This document shows positions 41,624 through 48,381 of a DNA stretch of 64,000 nucleotides, in pieces. Position 1 is the first letter of the stretch. Each line of letters begins with the position of its first letter. Source of the DNA: a virus; the IMG/VR virus record IMGVR_UViG_3300017788_000018, positions 1 to 64,000 of that record; one strand, 5' to 3'. The notes below the pieces were generated by a model that saw nothing but the letters and a program-made list of their open reading frames with translations, was not told the origin of the DNA and did not search any database. Made by a program: the position numbers and the translations under genes.

Positions 41624-42081
41624 GTTGCCTCGCCTTCTGAGTTTTCCTCAGGATTCGGGGGCGTGAGGGCACCAGGAATGGGCACGACACCAGGCATAGC
41701 CAGCACCTTCACGAAGGTACCGCCGAAAAGGTTGTCACCAGCCTGGTGAATCTTCTGGTAGTTGTAGTGAACCACGATTCCATCATAGAGGAAACGCAGA
41801 TAGACCCAGCTACTCCAGTGATCGTAGGCCGGACCAAGATAGGTCACCATGCTCTGACCCTCAATGGTGATGTACTCGGTCTCGGCGGTCTCCTTGGTGG
41901 AGGGAACCGGGTCACGCTCGATCATCGTCTGTGCGTCCACGGTATGAACGACCTTGACGATATCGCCCACGTTGAGGCTGTGCTTAGCGGCCATCTCAAA
42001 CTTCACGTCCAGAAGGCGACGATTGATAATCGCCTTAGGGGCCGGGCCTGCCCGTCTCTCTCTACGTTCCTCTAGAGCCAT
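41620..42081 (-). CDS. GE.W/LYDGK-family protein
   Basis: 153 residues. LNVGDIVKVVHTVD starts the folded part, followed by SMVTYLGPAY and VYLRFLYDGIVVHYNY, the strand pair that marks a dispersed family (42123, 60687, 61076, 61614, 63461). The C-terminus is Pro/Glu-rich. GTGAGG lies before ATG 42081, and a strong early-type promoter precedes it. Function unknown. Confidence 0.7.
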   Translation of the reverse strand: MALEERRERRAGPAPKAIINRRLLDVKFEMAAKHSLNVGDIVKVVHTVDAQTMIERDPVPSTKETAETEYITIEGQSMVTYLGPAYDHWSSWVYLRFLYDGIVVHYNYQKIHQAGDNLFGGTFVKVLAMPGVVPIPGALTPPNPEENSEGEAT

Positions 42082-42121
42082 ACGATTTCCTCACAAAGGG
42101 GTTGTGCGTTGTGTCTATTCC

Positions 42122-42150
42122 ATTATAGACCGTTTTCGTTCTGGTTTAAA
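42122..42150 (-). promoter_or_regulatory. Phage early-type promoter (leftward)
   Basis: Minus strand: TTTAAA, 17 bp, consensus TATAAT, preceded by AGAATAAATGG. The -35 end lies inside the 3' end of the upstream gene. Confidence 0.88.
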
Positions 42151-42569
42151 CCATTTATTCTGGGCTCAATTTTTACTAGATAGGCCTCAGGCGTCAACAG
42201 AGCGAAGGTATGATAGACTTTTCCATCGAACAAAATTCTGATCTCAAGAGCTCCACTGATCTTTTCTACGGAGGAAAGGAATACCACGACGAACCCTCCA
42301 TGGAGGGTTCGTGAGGCGGATCTTGGGCGGTATCTAGGGCTGGAGGGGTAGTAGATGGCATACAGGCCTTCATGAATTGGTCGAAATTCCTGCAAGTCAT
42401 TGGAAGCTAGTTCTGACACGGGAGCCCAAAGCAAGGGTTCCTTAACGGCTGCCATGTCACCTGCCTGCAACTTTACATATGGCCTCTGAACCCAGAGCGG
42501 CCTTGCGGTCTCTGGGTTGGAGTCGTCATATGGCAGAAGATCATCAAACGATGTTTTTTTCTTCGTCAT
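42123..42569 (-). CDS. GE.W/LYDGK-family protein
   Basis: 148 residues from ATG 42569; ATG 42584 is also in frame. Family landmarks are VKLQAGDMAAVKEP, GGFVVVFLSSVEK and LEIRILFDGKVYHTFALL. The start overlaps the end of the upstream gene by 26 bases. Function unknown. Confidence 0.65.
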   Translation of the reverse strand: MTKKKTSFDDLLPYDDSNPETARPLWVQRPYVKLQAGDMAAVKEPLLWAPVSELASNDLQEFRPIHEGLYAIYYPSSPRYRPRSASRTLHGGFVVVFLSSVEKISGALEIRILFDGKVYHTFALLTPEAYLVKIEPRINGLNQNENGL

Positions 42570-42936
42570 CGGGAATTTCTTCATCTATCGGGGTCGCAGG
42601 GGATGCCTTCGAGGCCTTCGAGGCCTTCTTCCTAGGACCCACGGGTGCATGCTCCTCTAAAAGCTGGTCGATCGTATCCTTTACCTCTTGATCGGGCTCC
42701 ATGTCACAAAAGACCTCGAAGGCACGGGCAAAATCCGTATCATACGAAATCTGATCCTTTTGAAGTCCGGTCAGGAAATCCAGGGCATTGCTCTTGGTTA
42801 CACTCTTGCTGCGAAGAAAGTCCTCGGTGGTCTGCCTGCGCCGCCTGAGAATGTCCGTGATGTTCGGAAAACCAGGCTTCACAAGGCTTTCAAGGGCAGC
42901 GATCAGTCTTTCGCGAAAGGAAGGGCTCTTACTCAT
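42544..42936 (-). CDS. Hypothetical protein
   Basis: 130 residues, helical (SFRERLIAALESLVKPGF; DILRRRRQTTEDFLRS) with a Lys/Ala/Ser linker and acidic tail. It forms an operon with 42933 and 43247 joined by ATGA overlaps. Confidence 0.65.
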   Translation of the reverse strand: MSKSPSFRERLIAALESLVKPGFPNITDILRRRRQTTEDFLRSKSVTKSNALDFLTGLQKDQISYDTDFARAFEVFCDMEPDQEVKDTIDQLLEEHAPVGPRKKASKASKASPATPIDEEIPDDEEKNIV

Positions 42937-43250
42937 TTTCTCTTACCTGCCTGGTCTTCCTCATGGACAACATGCAGAATGTCAGCCAGGGCATTGTGGA
43001 CCGTTTGATTCTGAAGAAGCTTGGATAGCTGCGCCTTGGAGAGCTTTGCCCCGGCCTGCTTGGCCACATCATCCAGGAGCTTCGTGAGGGCAATCATAAG
43101 CTGATTGCGTGCGGTGGCATGATTCATCTGGTAGCCAGCCTGAGTCATAACCTCAGCAATCTTACGGAAGTCAACACCACTCTCGAGGGTGATGTACTTC
43201 CTGGATGAGGTGGTCTCCGTGGATGCAGTTGTTTTCTTTGGGGTTTTCAC
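42933..43250 (-). CDS. Hypothetical protein
   Basis: 105 residues. A Thr/Lys-rich start, then a helical domain (DFRKIAEVMTQAGYQM; NQLMIALTKLLDDVAKQA). ATGA overlaps with both neighbours. Function unknown. Confidence 0.65.
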   Translation of the reverse strand: MKTPKKTTASTETTSSRKYITLESGVDFRKIAEVMTQAGYQMNHATARNQLMIALTKLLDDVAKQAGAKLSKAQLSKLLQNQTVHNALADILHVVHEEDQAGKRK

Positions 43251-43720
43251 TTCTGTTTCTCCTTCTTGGGCTCTCCATCCTCAGAGAGGTCGGACTCAAT
43301 AGAGCCGCTCAGAGAGGATCCCGATGGGATAAAGCCCTTAAGCAATTGGGTGACGAATTGTAGCTTGGCTTCCTTGGACTCCATCTCGGTGTCCAACCCG
43401 GCCCTCTTTTTCTCTGCCTCTCGTGCCTTGACCTTAGAGGAAATGTAGGCTGTGAGAAGGTCGGAATACATGGCAGGGGCACGGCTGGTTGCAACGTATT
43501 TTGTGAGAGAGGCACAGTCATTTCTGCTGGCCACGTCCCTTGAGAACAAATCTGGAAAGGCTCCACCCTCTCGGTCGAAATAGTTTCGATAACTACCAGA
43601 CTCTCCCTTTGTAACCGTCTCCAGGGGTTCAATGATGGACTTCTTCGGAGGCACCGAGGAAGAAGTGGATTCTTCAGAAACGGAAGGAGAGTCGTTATCT
43701 AGGGAAATGTCTTTTGTCAT
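43247..43720 (-). CDS. Hypothetical protein with Ser/acidic flanks
   Basis: 157 residues. Ser/Glu-rich start (1-25), a central globular part (YRNYFDREGGAFPDLFSR; ASLTKYVATSRAPAMYSDL), a charged helix and a Ser/Asp/Lys tail. The last member upstream in this operon is the sigma factor, 33 bases away. Confidence 0.65.
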   Translation of the reverse strand: MTKDISLDNDSPSVSEESTSSSVPPKKSIIEPLETVTKGESGSYRNYFDREGGAFPDLFSRDVASRNDCASLTKYVATSRAPAMYSDLLTAYISSKVKAREAEKKRAGLDTEMESKEAKLQFVTQLLKGFIPSGSSLSGSIESDLSEDGEPKKEKQK

Positions 43721-43753
43721 AGAGAGATTCTTTCACACCAAGGGAAATGGGTC

Positions 43754-44596
43754 TCAAACGGATTGGATGATGTCGAAACGGAGGAGCAATACAAGTCTTT
43801 CTCTTTCCGAAAGCTTGTCCAAGGCATTTTTCACTAGGTCGCTTACGGCGGCCCCAGAAAAGAGCATTTCTGTGTTGAGTTCTCGCTCATCTGGAATGGT
43901 CTCGGCCAGGGTAGGCTCTCCGTGCTTGGATGGTTCATCAAAGGAAACGATATTCTTTGTCTGGCCAGCCCTGGTAATGGACTGCATCATCTTCTCGGAA
44001 AACTCCGAGGACTTATAGTCTGCTAGTACGCCGCCCAGCGTTCTGTTCTCAGCGGTGAGCTTTTTGGCTAGCTTGCCCTTTGCAATCCTGACATGGCTGG
44101 GTACATGAATCATGGGCTCGACATTGAGCAGGAAGCTGTTAACGGACTGTCGAATCCACCAAGTGGCATAGGTTGAGAAACGAAAGCCAAGCTCAGGCTT
44201 GAAACCCTCGATAGCTGACATTAGACCAATGAGACCTTCCTGCATGAGGTCTTCCTTGAGGAAAAGGAAGGAACGATCATTGGCATAGAATTTTGTGACA
44301 ATGTAGGAGACGAGAGGGGTGTTCCTTTTGATCAACTCATTGCGAGTCTTCACAAGCCGATTGGCCGAGTATTCGAAGAACAGTGGATCAATTTTCTGCT
44401 TGGTTGCAGGACCGGCCTGGGTGGCCTCTGCATTGAATTCGGCCACAATCTCACTGATTTCGACTCTCTCCTCTGAGGAGAGACCATTTAGATTGTCAGC
44501 AGGTGGTGACTTAAGAGGACCGGCACGTTCGATATGGGGCGTAGGAACATGAACAGACGAACTAGAAACTTTCTGGGTGGTTAGGTGGGCTTTCAT
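43754..44596 (-). CDS. Sigma-70 family factor lacking region 4.2
   Basis: 280 residues. Region 2 is clear (117-151): DLMQEGLIGLMSAIEGF and FRFSTYATWWIRQS, the strand-opening and -10-reading part. Region 3 (IHVPSHVR, 163-170) follows. Region 4 stops after LSERERLVLLLRF (262-274): the helix-turn-helix that reads the -35 box is missing, and no continuation was evident in the other frames. T4 gp55 is likewise a short sigma that reads only a -10-like element. It probably directs late transcription by host RNA polymerase. AAGGA lies eight bases before ATG 44596. Confidence 0.88.
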   Translation of the reverse strand: MKAHLTTQKVSSSSVHVPTPHIERAGPLKSPPADNLNGLSSEERVEISEIVAEFNAEATQAGPATKQKIDPLFFEYSANRLVKTRNELIKRNTPLVSYIVTKFYANDRSFLFLKEDLMQEGLIGLMSAIEGFKPELGFRFSTYATWWIRQSVNSFLLNVEPMIHVPSHVRIAKGKLAKKLTAENRTLGGVLADYKSSEFSEKMMQSITRAGQTKNIVSFDEPSKHGEPTLAETIPDERELNTEMLFSGAAVSDLVKNALDKLSERERLVLLLRFDIIQSV

Positions 44597-45149
44597 TTGT
44601 GAATTCCTTGGGAAGCGGCAGCTTTACCGGCGTAATCGCAATGTGATTGGTCGAGGGGGTAACGACCAGACTCGACGTGGGTCGATCGGGCTCGGCAGGG
44701 GCCTGTGCCTTTTTACTGGTGCGGCGTGAGGCCCATGCTATGTATGTCATAGCATACTTTGACTTCACTTTCTCGTAGTTTCGACGGTTGACTTTGAGAT
44801 TAAGCCTAAAACACAATCGAAGACCTGTCCGCCAAGCCTCAAGTTCTTCCTCAATGCGTGCAATGCTTACTGGTTGGGTACCTCCTGTAAACTCATCAAA
44901 CACGGCTTCGTATTTTGAAGAGTAAGCTCGGTTGTTCTGAAACATGAGCATATGACCTAGCTCATGCAGGAAGACATAAAAAAGCTCCTCTTTGTTGGTC
45001 CTCTCCTTGAGGCGCACGCTCTTACGAGCCCAATCAGCCCAATCATTCTTTGCTTTTGCACGGTAAATGACAGACCATTTTTTGGAAGCAGCGTATTCCT
45101 CAAGCAATTCCAGTTGTTTTTTCCAGTTGATTTTCCGATTTCGAGCCAT
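44562..45149 (-). CDS. HExxH metallopeptidase
   Basis: 195 residues. HELGH at 62-66 within YVFLHELGHMLMF is a zinc metallopeptidase motif, and EEELEAW about 35 residues later supplies a plausible third ligand, as in ImmA/IrrE-like enzymes. The tail is Pro/Thr-rich. It overlaps the sigma gene by 35 bases. It could process a host or phage regulator; the target is unknown. Confidence 0.75.
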   Translation of the reverse strand: MARNRKINWKKQLELLEEYAASKKWSVIYRAKAKNDWADWARKSVRLKERTNKEELFYVFLHELGHMLMFQNNRAYSSKYEAVFDEFTGGTQPVSIARIEEELEAWRTGLRLCFRLNLKVNRRNYEKVKSKYAMTYIAWASRRTSKKAQAPAEPDRPTSSLVVTPSTNHIAITPVKLPLPKEFTNESPPNHPESF

Positions 45150-45235
45150 ACAACACCGAACCTGCTATAGGTAAGTGTATCACAGCAGACAAAATCGCCT
45201 ATTGTATTTTTCTCAACCACACCATTTTGCGAGCC

Positions 45236-46177
45236 CTAGGTTTTTCGCCTCAAAAGAAGCCTGAGACTATCGGGCTCATACACGCAAGAAAGCCGATTTC
45301 CGTAAGAAAATGGGAAACTTAGAGAGTCTCCATCGGGGCTTACCAGACCTTCTCTCATGTAGGAGCTAATCCAGATCGGGGCATAGCTATTCGCAAATCC
45401 CTCAACAAGGTCGGTGGAGCGAAACTGCGTGGCGACGCCGGGATGAGTGAATCTCTCTCTGACCCGCCACTGCATACGATTGTCCAAGTCGGGTTGGACA
45501 TAGCCTCCTGCCGAGCGCATCGCCGCATGAGAGCCCAGAGGGGTACAGAGCCAAATGCCGCTGCTGATGTGAGCGGTGCCCTTTCCATCGTGGCCGATCC
45601 AATACTTGGAAACAGCGGCAGGGTGAGCAGCCGATACCAGAATGTCGTTGACAGCCACGCCTTCCTTGAAAAGCTCTGTGTCCCTGTAGACGTAGTAACG
45701 GATGACGCCCAGGCTCTCGAAGGCGAAGGAGCTTAGATTTCCACTTAGAAGGCCCTGCTTGCAGTAGTGTTCAAATTCCGTCACGCTTCCGCAGGAATAG
45801 AAACCCACCGAGGTCAGTGGCGAGGAGTTGATTGAAATGATGGGCTGACCAAACCTGAGGTGTCGGGCTCCCCACAAATAGGTGCCGTCACCACCGAAGG
45901 CGATAACGAGGTCGGCCATCTGGTACTCAACAAGTAGTTCGGGCTCTGAGAGATTTTCTCTACAGAAGTAATCCACCGTGATGAATGGCTCGCGAGCCTC
46001 AAGAATGGCCCGGAGACGACCTAGGTCTCGGGTGTGCTCATTATGAGCCAGCAGCATCGTGGCGGTCTCAGGCACCTGAGCATGAATCTTATCCTGCACA
46101 AGAGAATTCTCGTGCAGAATTGCCATCTCGTACTGAGAGCGTTTCGCAAGCAACGCCACACGCATCTTTGTTTGCAT
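45236..46177 (-). CDS. NAD kinase
   Basis: 313 residues. The family motifs are present: GGDGT at 95-99 (AFGGDGTYLWG), VNDIL at 176-180, and SGIWLCTPLGSHAAM then SAGG at 206-225, the nucleotide- and NAD-binding loops (bacterial enzymes usually have TPTGSTAY). NAD kinase phosphorylates NAD+ to NADP+. Viral copies are uncommon. It could raise NADPH for deoxynucleotide synthesis or alter NAD pools used by NAD-depleting defences; both are guesses. ATG 46177 was chosen because the longer frame runs into the tRNA-like gene; ATG 46165 is possible. Confidence 0.88.
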   Translation of the reverse strand: MQTKMRVALLAKRSQYEMAILHENSLVQDKIHAQVPETATMLLAHNEHTRDLGRLRAILEAREPFITVDYFCRENLSEPELLVEYQMADLVIAFGGDGTYLWGARHLRFGQPIISINSSPLTSVGFYSCGSVTEFEHYCKQGLLSGNLSSFAFESLGVIRYYVYRDTELFKEGVAVNDILVSAAHPAAVSKYWIGHDGKGTAHISSGIWLCTPLGSHAAMRSAGGYVQPDLDNRMQWRVRERFTHPGVATQFRSTDLVEGFANSYAPIWISSYMREGLVSPDGDSLSFPFSYGNRLSCVYEPDSLRLLLRRKT

Positions 46178-46185
46178 AACCGGTA

Positions 46186-46258
46186 TCCGATATCCAGGAG
46201 TTGAACCTGGCACGCTAAGCTTATAAGGCTCGGCAGCCCAACCGGGGTCTCATATCGG
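46186..46258 (-). tRNA. tRNA-like gene, probable tRNA-Ile(UAU)
   Basis: 73 bases on the minus strand. A perfect 7-bp acceptor stem (CCGATAT with ATATCGG), a perfect T arm (CCAGG-TTCAACT-CCTGG), discriminator A, and a 7-base anticodon loop CTTATAA with U33 and anticodon UAU on a 4/5-paired stem. The D arm pairs poorly and position 8 is G instead of U, so it may be a degenerate or unusual tRNA. CCA is not encoded. It would read the rare ATA codon. Confidence 0.55.
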
Positions 46259-46309
46259 GCTTTCTTTCTAACTATAGCACACCCTACTTGAGAGGATAAA
46301 CGGTTATCA

Positions 46310-46519
46310 TCAAGGAATAGAAATGCACCGATAGTCCTCATCCTCGAAGGCACAAGCCTCAAAGGTTGAGAACGAACCCCAAATATCGCTTACCTGAAGC
46401 GTCCAGGCAAGATCCCAGGCTGAGTCGGATATCGGAGCGACCGGTTGGTACCCGCAAGAAACCTGATTGCAGGCACCCAATAGGAATACCGGCAAAAGAA
46501 TCCAGGTCTTACGGGACAT
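46310..46519 (-). CDS. Small lipoprotein
   Basis: 69 residues from ATG 46519. A typical signal sequence ends in the lipobox LLGAC (Cys17). The mature part has four more Cys, so disulfides are possible in the periplasm. It could be a superinfection-exclusion or envelope protein, but nothing shows this. Confidence 0.65.
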   Translation of the reverse strand: MSRKTWILLPVFLLGACNQVSCGYQPVAPISDSAWDLAWTLQVSDIWGSFSTFEACAFEDEDYRCISIP

Positions 46520-46520
46520 G

Positions 46521-46868
46521 TTACTCGGTCTCAACATACTCAGTTAGAGCCAGTGGCAAAGCTGCACAGAAGGCCCGTGCATCGTCCGAGGGCTCAAGGG
46601 CAACTGCCGTGTAGGCCATGCCAAGGTCAGGCTCTTGGAAAGAGGCCCATCGAAACTTCTTCTCGATAGCCTGCTGCATGATCAGCACCAGAGCCTTCTC
46701 ATTCTCAACAGAGAGAAAGCAAAGGTGGTTGCTCCTGGAGAACCACTCGGCTTCAAGCTCAGAGTGTCGAGCAATGAATTCACGAAACGCATGACAGGCC
46801 TGCACAGCCTGCGAACCAGGCGGAAAATCCCTCCGTGAGATCAGATAGAGCTTTTGGTTGAAACGCAT
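46521..46868 (-). CDS. PTH2-like peptidyl-tRNA hydrolase
   Basis: 115 residues. LYLISRRDFPPGSQAVQACH followed by AFREFIARH, a central strand (NHLCFLSVENEKALVLIMQQ) and a final MAYTAVALEPSD fit the type 2 peptidyl-tRNA hydrolase fold, which frees tRNA from stalled peptides. The basic residues of the usual active site are only partly matched. It lies close to the tRNA-like gene. Confidence 0.6.
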   Translation of the reverse strand: MRFNQKLYLISRRDFPPGSQAVQACHAFREFIARHSELEAEWFSRSNHLCFLSVENEKALVLIMQQAIEKKFRWASFQEPDLGMAYTAVALEPSDDARAFCAALPLALTEYVETE

Positions 46869-46903
46869 TGAGCATTTCCCTTCAAAAGGGGTAAATGTTG
46901 CTA

Positions 46904-47185
46904 TCAGAGGTAATAACCGAAACGTCTGAGGTGTTCGTTCACTTCCTCAAGGGAATAGCCCATTGAGGTTTTGCCATTGTCGTCAACTGTTTTCATTGCG
47001 GCCAACATTTCCCTTAGATACATAAGGTCGGAGCAGGCCGAGGCCACATCGACAACCTTTTGATAGTTGAGGGAAACTGCTGCAAAGGCAATCTGAACAG
47101 CTAAGTCCTTGTCGAGATTGGAGAGAACGACACTCAGCGCATCTTTCGATTTCTTTATCTGGGAAGCAGCATCATCAGTTGCCAT
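46904..47185 (-). CDS. Hypothetical helical protein
   Basis: 93 residues, all-helical (KDALSVVLSNLDKDLAVQIA; VVDVASACSDLMYLREMLAA). The ATG lies in the 3' arm of a hairpin (GCCATAT with ATATGGC) whose 5' part contains TATTTA, so its start site may be masked by RNA structure. Function unknown. Confidence 0.65.
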   Translation of the reverse strand: MATDDAASQIKKSKDALSVVLSNLDKDLAVQIAFAAVSLNYQKVVDVASACSDLMYLREMLAAMKTVDDNGKTSMGYSLEEVNEHLRRFGYYL

Positions 47186-47203
47186 ATTGCCTAAATATGG
47201 CGA

Positions 47204-47226
47204 TGAAAATGAGACTTGTGTCTCAT
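47204..47226 (-). terminator. Rho-independent terminator (leftward)
   Basis: ATGAGAC pairs with GTCTCAT around ACAA, followed by TTTTC on the minus strand. Probably ends the 47503 transcript. Confidence 0.7.
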
Positions 47227-47237
47227 GTTAAACCTGG

Positions 47238-47291
47238 CGTGGGTTTGCGGCCAAGTGAAGTCGAACACCTATAGCCGCAAACCCACTTCCC
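47238..47291. other. Long inverted repeat
   Basis: GTGGGTTTGCGGC and GCCGCAAACCCAC, 13 bp perfect, around a loop of about 20 bases. No T-run on either side. The loop has a T-arm-like sequence on the minus strand (GTTCGACTTC) but no tRNA can be folded. Confidence 0.6.
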
Positions 47292-47502
47292 CTAATGGCA
47301 TTCCCGATATGCGTTGGGGCGTGTGTGATGGCTGGTCTGATTTGCAGTCAGGGATTTCATCGCACGACATATCAGTATTTAGAGCCTAGACACCGTAGAG
47401 ACAATACATGCGACTCTAAAAAACATGTATTGTTTGACTTACCCCTACAGAAATTTGCGTTGCGGTCGTTGGGCTCGATCGCGCAACATGGAAGCTTTGA
47501 TA
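47292..47502. other. Non-coding stretch
   Basis: About 210 bases between the 47503 gene end and the long hairpin. It holds a second inverted repeat (CAATACATG with CATGTATTG, 47402-47433). A 71-codon + frame at 47295 has no ribosome site. Nothing else is seen. Confidence 0.5.
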
Positions 47503-48207
47503 TCAGGTGAAATCGGGAGCAACCTCAACGCTCCCCCGACCGTACATTTCAAATTCGCTTTCTCGCCAGCTAAGCTCCTCAACGAGGACCTTCTTAGCAG
47601 CACCAGAAACATTCTTGTTGGAAACGGCGTCCTTAAGGACTGCCAGGAGAATGGCCTGGTGGCCTCCTCGCAGTGTTTCATCGCTCAACTTGAATGCGTG
47701 GGGATCCGAGGCAAGTCGGCCCGTGGCAATCTTTCGCCCAATGTCACGGGAGAAGCGATCACCCTTGTTGACGGCGTAGCCTCCCATCAATTGGACCTTG
47801 CTGGGATGACAAACGGCCATCTGGTACTCCAGGATATTCTGGTCACCATTGATTCGGGTGGCCAGAGTGATCACTCGATCCGTACCCTGAGCATAGGTGG
47901 GCCAAGAGGCCCGGTTCTCCATCGTGAACCGGGAAAGGTCTGCATGCTGCGTGATGTAGAGGAAATGCGTTCGTCCAACCGAGGGGCTGACGGCCGAGGT
48001 CCAACCCTCCCTCCGAGAGGGGAGATTGGGTTCGATGGCCTCACCAGGAGCCCTGCGCTTTGTGACCGGAAGCGACTTGGACTTGCTGCCCATCTTCTTG
48101 GGCGCAACAGGCTCCTTGGTCTTTACTGCCTTGGACACAGCCTTGGTGACTGCCCTGACAGCCTTCAGGGCCTTCTTTTCCTTCTTATCCTTGTTCTTCT
48201 TGGACAT
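47503..48207 (-). CDS. Hypothetical protein with Lys-rich N-terminus
   Basis: 234 residues. The first 55 are very rich in Lys and Ala (KKNKDKKEKKALKAVRAV), suggesting nucleic-acid binding. The remainder is a mixed alpha/beta domain (TDRVITLATRINGDQNILEY; GGHQAILLAVLKDAVSN). It has a long leader after an early-type promoter. No family recognised. Confidence 0.7.
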   Translation of the reverse strand: MSKKNKDKKEKKALKAVRAVTKAVSKAVKTKEPVAPKKMGSKSKSLPVTKRRAPGEAIEPNLPSRREGWTSAVSPSVGRTHFLYITQHADLSRFTMENRASWPTYAQGTDRVITLATRINGDQNILEYQMAVCHPSKVQLMGGYAVNKGDRFSRDIGRKIATGRLASDPHAFKLSDETLRGGHQAILLAVLKDAVSNKNVSGAAKKVLVEELSWRESEFEMYGRGSVEVAPDFT

Positions 48208-48280
48208 GACTTTTTGTGACTTTCTCTTTAGGAGGACTGTTTGACACTTGCGGAAGTTTGCGTGCTCCTTGGATTACCTT

Positions 48281-48309
48281 ACCCTAGCACACTCACTTTA
48301 CCCTTTAAT
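48281..48309 (-). promoter_or_regulatory. Phage early-type promoter (leftward)
   Basis: Minus strand: ATTAAA, 17 bp ending TGTGC, TAGGGT. Drives 48207. Confidence 0.65.
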
Positions 48310-48315
48310 TGAATT

Positions 48316-48346
48316 CGGGGCGGTCCCGAAAGACCGCCCCGTTTTC
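48316..48346. terminator. Strong GC hairpin with T-run on the plus strand
   Basis: CGGGGCGGTC pairs with GACCGCCCCG and is followed by TTTTC on the plus strand only, although nearby genes run leftward. It may still stop leftward transcription from 48382, but lacks a T-run in that direction. Confidence 0.5.
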
Positions 48347-48381
48347 TTGTTACTTTACCCTAGCCGGTAAATCAACTCCTA

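Noticed and set aside
45150-45235. Early-type promoter before the HExxH peptidase gene
   Set aside because: A TATAGC and TTGTCT pair can be drawn at 17 bp, but it lacks the TTTAAA/TGC form, so it was not counted.
47325-47385. Possible tRNA with an anticodon-like CTGA-TTTGCAG-TCAG stem
   Set aside because: No acceptor stem and no T arm could be folded.
47295-47510. 71-codon rightward frame
   Set aside because: No ribosome site; covers a hairpin and lies antisense to the end of a real gene.
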